From NCBI GenBank assembly GCA_035578155.1, contig JAPWDM010000001.1:159003498-159067497 (forward strand): DNA of 64,000 nucleotides, given 5' to 3'. This DNA is from Brachynemurus nebulosus. Taxonomy: Eukaryota; Arthropoda; Insecta; Neuroptera; Myrmeleontidae. Of the stretch, positions 49,816-62,380 are shown piece after piece (the stretch's first letter is position 1; each line of letters begins with the position of its first letter). Position numbers and translations under genes: made by a program. The notes below the pieces were generated by a model, which made no database searches, had not been told where the DNA came from, and was given only the letters and a program-made list of their open reading frames with translations.

Positions 49816-50621
49816 ACTGCTAAAGATACAATCTCGCAGTATCGAGAAACAGGGTCAAGGAATGATAAAATATGTAACGAAAGACTTCGGGTTACGTGTA
49901 AGATAGAAGATCGTTCACTAGTAATAATTTGTGAAAATGAACAGGAAACTAACGTTATACCGAAAGTTCAGACGCGGTTTAATGAAAACCATCAGCAAAG
50001 ATATATCAATCTGTAAGTGTAAAGTATCGTTTACGAAAAGCCAACTTAAAACTCTTTCAGAAGTGGTTTATGATCTATTTTTGGAAAATGACCTGTTTCC
50101 AGAGTTATTTCCACTATTCAAAGTTAATTTAGTCAGAATTAAACGAATTACCTAATCTAAACTTGAAACATTTTTCAATATTTAAGGTGAAATTTCACAA
50201 AATAAATCTTGTAGCAGTTAATTATATAAAATTTACAATATCACTACAATACACTTACACCGAAAATTTTCGTCCAAAACCAGTACATGAGTGAACCTGA
50301 TGTTTCAAATTCTATTTTATTTCTTAAAAAAATAAAAATAAAAAAAAAAAATAAAATAGAAAATGAAAACAATTATAAGGAAAAAATTATTAAAAGCAAT
50401 TTAAAATTATTAATTATATTGTTGGTAAAAGACTACTTGGACACGATTAATTTTTAAAATACTTAAACACGGTTAATAAATAATATATCAGTGGGGTTTT
50501 ATAAATTTTCAGATTTTTGGTAATTTTTGTTTACACCTGTTGCCATCCACATTATTATTTTTAATACTTTGCATATTAGATTATGTAAATTAAAAATCCA
50601 AAGTGATTGAAAGAATTATCG
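49816..50621. other. AT-rich non-coding stretch
   Basis: The frame 49931-50155 has a basic composition but no recognisable domain and no splice context. Not called. Confidence 0.4.
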
Positions 50622-50693
50622 GGAGCGGGCGGGAATCGAACCCAGGATCTCCCGGTAAGTAGCCAGGTGTGTTCACCATTACACCATCGATCC
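50622..50693 (-). ncRNA. tRNA-like sequence (tRNA-derived SINE head)
   Basis: On the minus strand an A box TGGTGTAATGG (50686-50676) and a B box GGTTCGATTCC (50642-50632) match RNA polymerase III internal promoter consensus. An anticodon-like arm CCTGG-CTACTTA-CCGGG folds with a 7-nt loop (ACT at the anticodon positions). The acceptor ends do not pair (GGATCGA against the CGCTCC side), and the T stem has a mismatch, so it is a poor functional tRNA. A SINE head, with its body continuing toward 50580, is more likely. The plus-strand frame over it is not a gene. Confidence 0.6.
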
Positions 50694-51052
50694 GTTGCTC
50701 GACAGACGCCCGACACAGAAAACACTCAATCACCTATGTGTATTGATACTCTCTATAATGCGAGATGCAGTTACAATTTTTCAATTTCAAATAAGTATTA
50801 TCGAGTGCTTGTGAAACACTACTACGTATGACAGATTTCTGTTTGTATTTAAACACACGCAGTATTCAGATGTTCACTTATCGTTCAGCTAAACTGAAAC
50901 TTTAAGCACTCGATTAGATTGTATTCATTTTTAAAGGAACTATACCGGTATTTATCCGGAACTATGAGGGACAAGAACTAAATCTCTGACCAGACCAAAC
51001 ACCAGCACGCTAGAGTGTTAGCACACTTTGATACTTGGCTGATACATACTTT

Positions 51053-51570
<518 letters not shown>

Positions 51571-53195
51571 GAAATATGTCGTTCTCCATTTCACTCGCAC
51601 TCGCATTCTTTTTTTTTCTGTCTCATTTTTTACGAGCTAAATTCAAAAAAAACCGCTTTTTAAGTAGCATGTCATGATTTTTTTAATCCAATTTAACGAT
51701 TCGGCTATATTCTTTTTCTTTGTCAGTTAAATGTTTTTATAATGTATCTCTATTCCATTTTTTTTTAGATAAAAAATCACGGCGCAGTTTTTTATGTGAT
51801 ATGATCAGAATTTAGATGATGTTTACACCTTCCTAAAATTAATAAGAGCTTGCTACAATCGCATAAAAATTACGTTAAATCATATTCAAACAATAATATT
51901 TTTACGTAATTTTCTATCCAAATGACAATACTACGTTATAATTATATGTATAAACCCATCATTTTAGTGGTAAATAAATTTGCACATTCAGTTTTTTTTT
52001 TCTTTTGACAACAAAACAAATAATTTTAAATTTTGACAAGTTGTATCATACATTTTTGAAAATATTAAATATTTATTTTTTTAAGGCAAAAATGTATTAA
52101 AGATCTGAAATTTGTTTAACAAAAACCATACATCTGCTCGTTTTACCTTAAAAATCTCGGAAAATAGAATATTTTTCAATAATTAACTCAGAAAAAGCAT
52201 ATATGAGGTAATTTTCATGATATTTTTTTGAAAATTTCAAAATAGTAGGGTTACAATGTTTTTTTTTTAATTATTTTGTAGAATTTGGTAAACACACATC
52301 GTAAAAAGTACTCGCCTTGAAAAAATCAAACAAGTATTTAAAAAAAAATACTATTTCTTAAAGAAAATATTAAAATTATGTACAAATGCCGTCCTGACCA
52401 ACTGATATATTGGAACCGATTTTGAGCAGCTGGATTTACTACAGGCAAAAGCTCATAGTGAATACACACATTTTTTAACATCCTTTTGAATTTTGTAATT
52501 CAATCATTACAAATAAAATCTAAATAAAAAAAAATCTCTATGACCTGTTTTTTCTCAATTTTCTAGCATCAAATCTAGCGATAATTAACTAGCGGGTGAT
52601 TGTATTGACCACACATTTTAATGTAAAATATATTAATTTTAACCGGCTTCAAAATAACGTTTCGATTTTAACAATAAAAATATTTAAAAAAGTGTTTAAG
52701 TTCTGGCAAGATTGTCAAAAAGGGACTGAAATATTTAATGTGTTAAGTACTTACTAGACTTATAAACTTTCATTTTCGTATACGCTTTCGGTTTCGGATA
52801 TTTAATTATTTCGGATATCGGTAGTTTTAGTTACGGTTACGAATATCCATAACATCCCTAATGTAAATGTTTGTCAATCCAACTTCATCGAGAGAAAGTT
52901 AATTAGGTATTTACGATTTTCGGATGAACACGTATATAAATTTTATAAGTACGTATTATCATATAAACACATTTGGTTTGCAATTTTTTAATAATTAGTT
53001 TCTACGCTACTGAAATTATCTATCCATTTGAAAATTGGGATCCAGTGATGTACATTGACACTACAAAAGTGTGGGTGAAAAATTTCATTTTCACTTTTAC
53101 TGAAATTATGTCATAAATTCATATTTTCAGAATTTATTCATTTGACAGAAAAATTCTAAATTATTAAAAAAGCCAAATAATTAATAACAATTAAA

Positions 53196-53237
<42 letters not shown>

Positions 53238-54089
53238 AGAAAACATTTATTTATATTTGCATTTTTATAAAAACATGTAGGTATTATATTTTATATGCAC
53301 TTTAACTAAAATGTCAAATTTCACAGGTTGTTAATTTTCAATTTCACTCATAATGTGCTTAAAAATCAAAACTTAAAGTTTATAACATTCACAATCCGTG
53401 TAGAGTGTCCATACGTCTTGGTTTTCCCGGATTTGTCACGGTTCTAGCTCCGTTGCTCCGGTGTCCCGACAGACTTTTTCAAGACGTCGGTCGATTTGTT
53501 TCGGTTTTTCAAACTACTAATTTTTTATTTTCATCATCTAATAAGTACACAATTTTTCATTTTAAATAATGAATAGTTCAGTATCATATTAAAAGATCAA
53601 CAGTAGATTCATTTACAACCAAACCTAAAAATATTTAAAAAAAATTAATTACTAATTAAATTTTCCAAGTTTTTTCGATTTTACCTTAAACACGAACTTC
53701 CAAAAAAACATTTTCTTTTCTTAACTTTCCATCATATATGTATCTACATAAATAAATTGTAATATTATTTTGCTTGCTTTTATGATACTGAAGGTACTGA
53801 AGTTATTGAACAATTAAAAATTAAAATGACTGGAATTTTATTCGAACTTTTAAATAAAGTAGTTAACTAACGCGCTAGATAGATAACGCCACAATACAGA
53901 AATTGCCAACATTTAAATGTTCATGTTTCACATTAATACAAAATAAAATACATTAATACAAAATAAAATTGTCTAAGAAGCTCACTTTCATAAGAAATTT
54001 TATAAAAATTTAAAAAATATATATTTCCTAGAACAGGGGGCGATTTATTTTAAAAAAAAATTAATATTTTAAATAAAGAGCCATTAATA
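51571..54089. other. AT-rich non-coding stretch
   Basis: Near 52785-52862 GGTTTCGGATATTTAATTAT and TATCCATAACATCCCTAATG look like the end of a decayed hAT element of the TAGGGATGT type, without a partner end. A poly(A) run is at 53198-53236. No gene. Confidence 0.4.
53198..53236. repeat. Poly(A) run, 39 nt
   Basis: Uninterrupted A39 preceded by AATTAAAAT. Could be a retroposon tail, but no source element is recognisable upstream. Confidence 0.9.
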
Positions 54090-55195
54090 GGTAATCTATA
54101 CATATAATACAAATGTAACGAGACCGTTTCTATATAGGGAATATTTTTTAAAAATTGTGCAGATACTGTAAATAGTTATCGATGTAGATATCAAAACAGC
54201 GATTTTTTAAATTTTTGTCTGTCTGTCTGTCTGTCTGTCTGTTCGTCTGTTCACGCATCACACAAAAACTACTGGATGGATTTTAATGAAATTTGGTGTG
54301 CCGACAACTTATTACCCGGATCAACATCTAAGATACTTTCTACTTCGAGAAAATGTCTCATTCCCACGGGAAAATGGAAAAACCATGTTGAGCATGTGCA
54401 TACAGTACGCAAAAACTATTGAACGGATTTTGATGCAATTTGGTGTGGTGATAACTTATTACCTGAGTCCGCATCTCAGATACTTTTTATTTCGGGAAAG
54501 TGGCTCATTCCCACAGGAAAATAAAAAAACTTTTTGAGCATGTGCACATATTACGCGAAAACTATTGAACGGATTTTTATGAAATCTGGTGTAGTGATAA
54601 CTTATTACCTGCGTCAACATTTAGGATACTTTTTATTACGGGAAAATATTTCCTTCCTTCAGGAAAATTCAAAAATTATTTTGCTATGTGCATGTATACT
54701 TAAAACTATTGTTCTATGCGAATGCTTTATAATTACTATACTTATATACTTGTCATTTATTACATTAAATTTACCATAATACAAAATTTCTGGAGACTAA
54801 CTCTATTTTAAATTAATTTAGAAATTTCGAAAATTTAAGTGCCTATATATCCGAAAAATTCATTTTGGATGAAACTTGTTATATTTATAGGATAGATACT
54901 AGTTTGGGATGCAAATATAATAAAACAATAAAACGTTGGAAGTCCAAAAATTTTGTATGAGTTCTCCAGTCAGACACGTCCAATTCCAAAAACCTCAAAA
55001 AAATGAGTTTTTTTGCAAACAATTTGCCAAAATTTAAAAGTTTTTCCAATTTTTTTTACATTGTGGTAAAGAACCAAGAAAATCACAGAAAATACATTTT
55101 GAACCATTATTCTAGGTAAGCGGGTTTTCGAAAAAAAGTAACTTTTATGATTGGAAATTCGCTATGTTATGCAGATGCTGCGACAGGGGTATTTT
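54090..55195 (+). mobile_element. Helentron/HINE-like relative, copy E
   Basis: The last 260 bp (CGTTGGAAGTCCAAAAATTT, CAGTCAGACACGTCCAATTC, GGAAATTCGCTA at 55152-55163, stem-loop GCAG/CTGC, GACAGGGGTATTTT) match the 3' ends of copies A and B. Upstream, in place of (TA)n, lie (TCTG)n at about 54216-54250 and three tandem 146-bp units. The true 5' end is uncertain. Weak open frames in the tandem units (54286-54537, 54534-54779) arise from the repeat periodicity. Confidence 0.55.
54268..54705. repeat. Three tandem 146-147-bp units
   Basis: Units start ACTACTGGATGGATTTTAAT (54268), ACTATTGAACGGATTTTGAT (54415) and ACTATTGAACGGATTTTTAT (54561). Each contains an ACTTATTACC..G.RTC..CATCT.AG phrase and a GCATGTGCA phrase. 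Moderately diverged. Confidence 0.85.
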
Positions 55196-57345
55196 ATATT
55201 GTAAAAGCTACTAATGTACGAACATTTTTGAGTTTCGTATACTTTTCTAGATGTACATAAATTTCCCCCATCGTTTCATTTAACCCGTTTGAAGTACACG
55301 TACTTACGTAACGCAACTTTTGTATGCAATACAGCGTAGGTACACTTTCATTCAGTGTCGTGTACCTATGTATTTATGTATATTTGCTTATCGTAATCAA
55401 TATTCAAATTAAATATCATTCATATATAGAGATATATCACGCGTACATTTACGAAAAACATCATCGAAACAAACAAACGTGTCACCACTGTTGTGCCAGT
55501 ACCTACTGTGCCAGTGGTGCTGCTGCTGTTCACTCAGCTTGCTCGTATATTTCAATAATGTTATTTTAATTATTATTTATTCTATTTTTATCTAGCATCT
55601 CTCAAACAAACAAGAAGTTGGTCGCGTCAGTCTTAAATTTTAATTAAGGAAAAATTTCTACAACAACGAAAAAAATTATTATCAAACATGTTTTTTTGTC
55701 ATTGGACCATGTCATAAGATAAATGTTCTGATATGTATTTATTGTCAACAAATAAAATTTAATTTTGAAACCTTATTGTCTACCGTTTCTTTTTATGGAT
55801 TAAAAATTACTATAGGTATAGGTAAATATAGATATATTTAATTTATAATGCTAGTAGTTATCTTAGCCTTTAAATTTAGTAAACTGTTAGAGGAATTCAG
55901 GCCCGACGGTAGAGGGGAGCAGCCGGGGTTGTAGTTCTGGGGCTCGGGCTTGGAAGAAGGGGTCTGTAGCTGTCGGTATTAAGGGGTCCGAAAAAAGTAA
56001 AAAAAAAAGCTTTTTTTAAAGTTTTCAAGAAATGTAAGTTTTTCCCGGGGGCCCGCCATTTCTCTCCGCGGCCCTGGAGAAATTGTTGAAAGAGTTACTG
56101 CTACCGTGTAGTAATATTAGTAATTTATTATTGATACATTTTGGTCATTGCACAACACCGAATGTCGCCTGAAATTACAAGTAAATAAAATTAGAAAGAA
56201 AGAATGGCAATGAGATTTAATTTTTGATGTTTTAAATGTTTTGTCCATTCACGATACCACTTACGTCATTATCTTGTATACTTTATTTACACAAGTTACA
56301 GTACATTTAAGTGATGGAAGACAGAACAGGATTTGAAAAGTATATAGGTACCTTTACAGCTGTTTTTTTAGTGTCGCCATTCATTCAGATTTACAAAGGT
56401 TAAGAGTAATATCTATGTTTTAATAATAAACTGCAGAAAAGCAAACATTACTGGAGGCCGCGAAAGTCAAATCTCGGTAACTACAATTACTTGACTGATC
56501 AAGGGTTATGGTAGTTTTAAAACAAGTTTTATCTGAAAGTAATATACTCGTAAATTATAAGATAAAAAACAGCTAACACTTTCTAACACTTTTATTCACA
56601 TTACACATCTAACCAATTACTTACTTTTGCATTTAAAAAGTTTCCTTACTTTACTTCATAATTTAAGAGGTTTTACTGTTTTAACATTTTTATTAAAACT
56701 CAAGAAAGACTTCTGTAAGTTATTTAATTTGATCGAAAGAGTGATTTATCAATAACTTTCAAATTTAATTAAATAATGCAGTACCTAAAAAGTTGTTAGC
56801 TTACACCAACGAACTGGAAACGTTTCGATAATTTACGTCAACTTTAATAGAATAGTGAATCAATGAATCAATTCTTCCTAAAAAAAAAAAAAATGATCAA
56901 ATATATTATATACTTAATAATTAATTAATTAATAAGGTAACATCACGTTCGAGGTATTTAATTAGCTACATATACTGTTAATTAAAAATAAATTAATGGA
57001 ATAGTTAGGGACATTAATAAGAAAAATTACATCTTTTAAAGAAATATACAAAAGCTAATATATTTTTGCTCATATTTTTCTTTGAATAAGTAAATGCTTT
57101 TATTTTAAAGGTTGGCTTATATTGCTATTCGTGTATTCTTTGAATTGTTTGCGACAAAGCCTTAGTTTATAAAATTAATTTTATTAAATATGGAAAGGAA
57201 ACTGAAATTTCCTTTAATGTACACAATAAAATTAGTATACTTCAAATTAACCAAGAATGATATGATGTCATCAAACTAGTGCAATAAATAAAGCAAAATT
57301 AGACGCAGCTTGTTTCTTGTCTCTTTTCCTTTTTGCTATTTTTAC
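55196..57345. other. AT-rich non-coding stretch
   Basis: 55899-56085 is a GC-rich island (CAGGCCCGACGGTAGAGGGG ... TTTCTCTCCGCGGCCCTGGA), the CAG-GCCG terminus family again. The frame 55324-55569 has no domain. No gene seen. Confidence 0.45.
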
Positions 57346-57603
57346 GAGGGTAAGGTGAAAAATTCACGGTCTAGCAACGAAAGACTGCAATCTTCAGTTA
57401 AAGGATGATTTTATTTTTCTATATAATCTCCCTTGACTTTAACACACTTGGTTCAGCGTTTTTCCAAAATCAGTATTCCTTCCCGGAAGTAAAAGTCTGA
57501 ACGGCTGTGAAAATATTTATCTACGACCCTTTTAACTTTTTCGTCGGACGCGAAGCGCTTTCCAGAAACAAATTTTTTCAAGTTTGGCAACAAATACTCG
57601 TAT
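57346..57603 (-). pseudogene. mariner (irritans-type) transposase 3' end
   Basis: Minus-strand frame with YLLPNLKKFVSGKRFASDEK, then DKYFHSRSDFYFREGILILE, KR, a TGA stop where the family has Trp, then TKCVKVKGDYIEK and a terminal TAA (57411-57413). This is the C-terminal end of an irritans-type mariner transposase (the ...LPKLK, H/D.F...GI..L..RW.KC...GDY.EK pattern). Beyond the stop, the DNA continues to a terminus reading CGAGGGTAAGGTG on the plus strand next to TA, as in irritans TIRs. The 5' four-fifths of the gene, including the DDD catalytic residues, is missing past 57603. A single premature stop in otherwise clean sequence suggests moderate age. Confidence 0.8.
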
Positions 57604-60186
57604 CCTATCAAATTCTAAGTATTTAAAAAATAAGGCGTTCATCAAATATAGATTATATATTAAAATATTTTTATGATTAAAATTTTCTCACCTTATTGAT
57701 AAATTATCAGAGCTACTTAACATAATATAAACAACAATATTCAATATTCAATAAACATAACTTCCAATAATATATTTACATCTTCAAACGAGAAATAGAG
57801 AAAATAAAAAAAGAACATATACGTATACACATACTCTTTACAATAATAAAACAATCAAGAAATTTCCGTTGCGAAAACTTTTTGCCTTGGAAATGAACTA
57901 GAATCTGTGGTATTTTAGCGTGATATAACTTCGTAAATATTTTTACCATATTTTTGCTTGAATAAATTCCCATATTTTACTCGTCGTAGTCGTTCGTAGT
58001 CGCAACTCACAGCCGCTATGAAAAGTTTGCAATATTTTGTTGTCATTTTTTAAATGTATGTAATAAAAAAGAAAGTAAGTACATTATGTAAATTACTTCA
58101 TATTTTTTATCATTTTCTCTTATTTTTATGTTTATACGTTTGCATATATGCATATTAATATATACAGGATGATTTATATAATTACTGAATGATAAGTAGA
58201 TGTTGGTTTTGGACAAAAAAGAGCTCTCTCAAGTATGTTACGGTTTTGTGACCAGTGCTTTATCGCCAATAGCCATATTACACCTACATTTATATATAGT
58301 TCCGATAAATAAATTAATAAATTAAAATTTCTGAAATTTCTAATTAACATTTGATAAAATATGTATATAATAATTTTTATCATAAGTTTAAAATGTTTTC
58401 AACATTTCCACCACTTTTCGCTTTCTTCCACCAGAGAAACTTAATCGTTGCTAATACTTAAATTCTATAATTTATCGTGAAAGCTGTAAAAATCTCTTAC
58501 ACGTATTTGCCAAATTTTTTAATTCTAACACCGATAAAGACAAATTTTTTTACAAATATAATTTTTTTCCCACTCTTTAAATATTTATAATTTTTATCTG
58601 ATTTAAACAACTTTTTATTTTGTCTAATTCTACTGTATTTATGCATATATAGGTATATACCCATGTCAAACGTTCACTAATATTTCAAATAGTTTCCCTA
58701 CAGCTTTTAACTAATGAGCAACTACAACAAATATTTGTTAAAATAGCGCAACTATTCAAAAGCTAAGAGAAATTAATAGTAATTAATTAAATGTCGTATT
58801 TCACAAACATATAGTATCAATATCACGAACAAAATTATACAAATTATAAGGTAATATTTGATTTAATACACGTCAAACATTTAATTATGGTTAATTAAGG
58901 GGAAATTATTAAAATAGAAGTTGTGGTGTCACTTTACCTTGTTTGATAAAAGTGTTCACTACTGATTGTGAGTGAATTTGAAAATAAGAAAATTTTTACA
59001 TTAATCCTTTAATTTCTTTTCTTACCATAAAACCCCCTAACTTTACTATACCACATTTTATTATAGATTTATAAAAAACAGAAGCCGTCTTTAAGTGTTA
59101 TTATAACGTAAATTTGTAGCAAATAGATCTACCACTTGAATGACTATACATCTTATTATTAGATGTTATTTAGAATTAAGGTAGTTACCGCGACATTCAG
59201 CTTTTCGACAGAATAGTTTCAAATTTTAATAATATAAAGAAGAATGCTATAACTTATTGTCCTTGTAATTTGGAAAAGATTGATCGTTTCTGAGTTAAAA
59301 TAATTAGGGTTAAAGTTGTATCTACTCCATGTATTAGATCTTAAAGTTCTAACTACGTACCCTTATTTTGTATTTAACAATATAATGACTCGACAGAATT
59401 CAATAATAAACTAGGGAAAGAAAGACTAATAAGTTCTGAATGTAAAGAAAAAATTGAATTAAAATTATAGTATTTTAATAAATACATCAATTTCAAGCAA
59501 CTGAACCGAAGCAATCTGGCAACTCTCTATATTAAATAACTGGTTTATTCGTATTTATTGTTTAAACAATATTGAAAATTTATGAATAGCATTTTTGGAC
59601 CTTTCACCGCTTGCGTAGCGAAAACGGTGATAGATACATTAAAACATGTTAAGACCTTTTTTGTAGTGAATCGAATTCTCTACAAAAAAGTCCGCGAAAG
59701 CACCTGTCTATCTTGTACAGGTGAAAAAATAAAGCGCTCAAAACGCATATGCATACCACTTAATATGTTTGTTGGGAAAATAACAATGATGTCAAAGCAT
59801 TTATTATAAAAAAAACTTTGATAGTATACGTGTGTATGCACAGACTATGTTTGAATATATGCTTACACGCTCGTATGAAAAATAGTATGCATCAACATCT
59901 ATCCATTAATACATACAATAATGACATAAAGTAAGTTTGGTTTGCAATTTTTTCTACTAGCATGTCACACGGTAACTACCTTAACAACAAATTAACAATT
60001 TTGCAATATTTTTGATAGTTCACTAAAAAAAAAATATGGATTATTAGTAAAAATATGATAAAGTTATGAATTCTTTCAAAACTAAAACCTTTACCTACAG
60101 TTTCTTATTTTTTTTTTATAAAGGGTTTTTGGTGATGTTCTATATTAAGGAAAGGATTTTGGAAAATAATCACCAGTTGTAATTTG
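57604..60186. other. AT-rich non-coding stretch
   Basis: No gene. At about 59658-59693 CTTTTTTGTAG and CTACAAAAAAG form a hairpin around a 12-nt loop with GAATCGAATT, probably a fragment of a dispersed element. Confidence 0.45.
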
Positions 60187-60202
60187 AAAAATTATTTTTA
60201 TT

Positions 60203-60257
60203 CAGAGCGACGTACGTTTCGGGGTTTTCTAAATCATCCCCCTCATCAGGCCTTATC
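60203..60257 (-). ncRNA. Hammerhead ribozyme at the PLE 3' end
   Basis: On the minus strand: AAGGC, then CTGATGA (60249-60243), stem II GGGG...CCCC closing a 13-nt loop, GAAA (60220-60217), a short stem III formed by the self-complementary ACGTACGT, then C at 60209 as the predicted cleavage position and GCTCTG. All strictly conserved hammerhead core bases are present, and stem I pairs GGC with GCT (one G-U) plus an outer A-U. This is the type I form with a minimal stem III described for PLEs, where it is thought to process transcripts. The predicted cut lies nine bases before the inferred end of the element. Confidence 0.85.
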
Positions 60258-60648
60258 AAAAAAATAAAATAAAATAAAATTAACAATGTAGGTTATTAAA
60301 GAAACAGCAAAAAGAAGAATGTTTTAAAAAATACTTACAAATAAAAATTTTTAAAAAATATATCCTTTAACACGTCAATTTTAAGATAAAACAAATAAGG
60401 TTAAAATTAAAATAGAATAAAATAAAATATTGAATTTTACAGAAGTTAAAACTGCACATAATTAGATAAAACAATTAATTAAATTATTAATAAAAACATA
60501 ATGAAAACGAAGTAAAAGTATAGTACTAATTTAAAAACAAACAAAATAAAGTAAAAACATCTTTCTACTAATGACAAAATCCAATGTAATTATGTATGTT
60601 TGTAATGAGAATTTAGTGTATTATATTTATTATATACATATTTGACAT

Positions 60649-60986
60649 TTACTGCGTTGGATGATTTTTTAGAAACTTCTGCGCATTTTTACACATTGTT
60701 TGATAACATGTCAAATTTGACACATCAGTTTGATTATTACAATGTGTTTCTTGGGTGTTTATCCATAAGCCTTCCAAAATTAATCTTTTTCGGTAAACTT
60801 TTTCAAAATGTAGCACTTTGGTGTCATCAAAAACAAAACGGTGGTCGTTTTCATTTGAATGTTGTGCTAAGCCAGTTTTGAAATCGCCCCTTTTCAGATC
60901 CCATCGATGTTGTTTTAGCCGATGTTCCAGCATTTTCGAGGTCTGACCGATGTAAAAGGCTTCGCAAGAACCACACGGGACTGAGT
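60649..60986 (-). pseudogene. PLE GIY-YIG endonuclease domain, N-terminally truncated
   Basis: The open frame starts at the truncation point with IIYSVPCGSCEAFYIGQTSK, that is the GIY-like motif, the CxxC insertion typical of animal PLE endonucleases and the Y-I-G motif with its following Gln-Thr. MLEHRLKQHRWDLKRGD (catalytic Arg region) and NENDHRFVFDDTKVL (family H...ENDH.F.....K.L pattern) follow, then FEKVYRKRLILEGLWI and a His/Asn-rich end before TAA. In intact elements this domain nicks the target to prime reverse transcription; here the reverse transcriptase is entirely missing, so the copy is dead. No internal stop is seen in the part that remains, implying a fairly recent insertion. 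Confidence 0.85.
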
Positions 60987-60997
60987 AAATTATTTTT

Positions 60998-62115
60998 TTT
61001 TTTAATTTTTGACTAGTAATTTAAGTTTTGGACAAATTTATTTATGAGTCAAGATTTTTATCAGTTTATTTCACTGCAACTAAATATAACTAAATTAATT
61101 TCATCTTCATTTTATTCAAATTTTAATCGAAAATTATGGTAAAATTAGGTTACCACTTCCTTACAAACCACGTGATAAAATCAGCAACTTTTCAATCAAA
61201 CTGTATCTCCGTAATATATACCTATAAATGTATATAGTGAATATATACATACGTTATGTAACTATAAACATTAATTTAAATATGAAAAAGTTCTTTAATA
61301 TTCCGTAATATAGCCAAGTAAATAAATAAAAAATAATTTCTCTAATTTTTCATATATATATTTAAATATGTAGGTGTCTGCGGAGGTACATTTTGAGGAT
61401 ATTTAAAATTACTACTAACAGTGATAATAAACAGAATGTAAACAATTTTTTAAATTGTTTCTTCATAATATTTTTGCGGTTTCGTTAAGTGAAAATTACT
61501 TATATTACGATTTTTTTCGTAAATATGAGTGGGTCAGAACTAATAGTTACGCTTATAAATAAATTCACTCAATTTTGGATCGCTTAGCTAATCATTGTAT
61601 AGAGTTTTTTGTTATTGAAACACTGATACTCCATAAATTTTAAGCCATTTTTATTTTTCAAAATGTTTTTCAAGCGCTTTCGCAATAATTAAAAGCTTCA
61701 ATTCTTGAAATGATTAAGACGAGTTGACTCGGCCAGCAATATGGCCTGCAACAGGCCTCAAAATGCTGTGATATGTATATATTCACTGGTACAGGTGTCA
61801 CCATCTGTGACAGATTTTCCGAAATACGGTATAATTCTAGATAATATTCAGTTTTGTCAGCATAAATAGTTTAGTATAATTTATATTTTGTAAATTCCTA
61901 CGGTTCATTTTTTTTGATGTTGGGATCTTTGATTTTTTCTTTTTCTTTTTTTGTAACCTTATCTATTGTATTTATCACTGGCAGTAAGAAGTCCGGCATT
62001 TTGAGACAAAAAAAATTTTTCCATATGGTTTATTTAAAAGGGTTATTAAGTAACTTGTTCAGAAAAATTATATAATTCTATCAAGAAAAGGCTTTTTGCT
62101 AACTTTCTTTGGTTT
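60998..62115. other. AT-rich non-coding stretch
   Basis: Nothing recognised. Confidence 0.5.
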
Positions 62116-62243
62116 TAGCGAATTTCCAGAAAGAATTCTGGAAATTCAGCTATTACAGTAGGTCTCATGACACGACTTAAGCCCGGCACTATGGCAGAAA
62201 TTTGTTTTGAGGCCCCTGGAACACAAAAATAATATTCACTAAA

Positions 62244-62311
<68 letters not shown>
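62116..62311 (+). mobile_element. Helentron/HINE-like element, copy D (5' half)
   Basis: Starts TAGCGAATTTCCAG, hairpin partner TTCTGGAAATTCAGC, then ACTATGGCAGAAATTTGTTT and TTCACTAAAATTTATA leading into (TA)n (62248-62311). PLE2 follows directly, so the 3' half is displaced or lost; it would lie beyond the right edge if the PLE inserted into the TA tract. Confidence 0.7.
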
Positions 62312-62315
<4 letters not shown>

Positions 62316-62333
62316 AATATTCTGTATATATGA

Positions 62334-62380
62334 AATATTGGGGGCGTCAGAGTCGTTGTTACTCTGACGCCCCCAATATT
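62334..62380. repeat. Fold-back at the PLE2 5' junction
   Basis: AATATTGGGGGCGTCAGAGT, loop CGTTGTT, then the exact complement (62361-62380). The right arm belongs to the reverse transcriptase coding sequence; the left arm is its inverted copy, created at the truncated 5' end. Confidence 0.9.

Larger units (their letters stand above)
60200..60986 (-). mobile_element. 5'-truncated Penelope-like element (PLE1)
   Basis: Read on the minus strand, the copy begins inside the GIY-YIG endonuclease domain, passes the stop codon at 60651-60649, has about 400 nt of AT-rich 3' sequence and ends just beyond a hammerhead ribozyme motif. An 11-bp direct repeat AAATTATTTTT (60189-60199 and 60987-60997) bounds it, although it is low in complexity. 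Severe 5' truncation is usual for PLE copies made by target-primed reverse transcription. Confidence 0.8.

Noticed and set aside
54286..54779. Two consecutive frames with similar peptides, as if a repeat protein.
   Set aside because: They follow the 146-bp tandem DNA units, are in different frames and have no start context.
60642..60881. Plus-strand frame opposite the PLE1 endonuclease.
   Set aside because: Antisense shadow of the GIY-YIG coding sequence.
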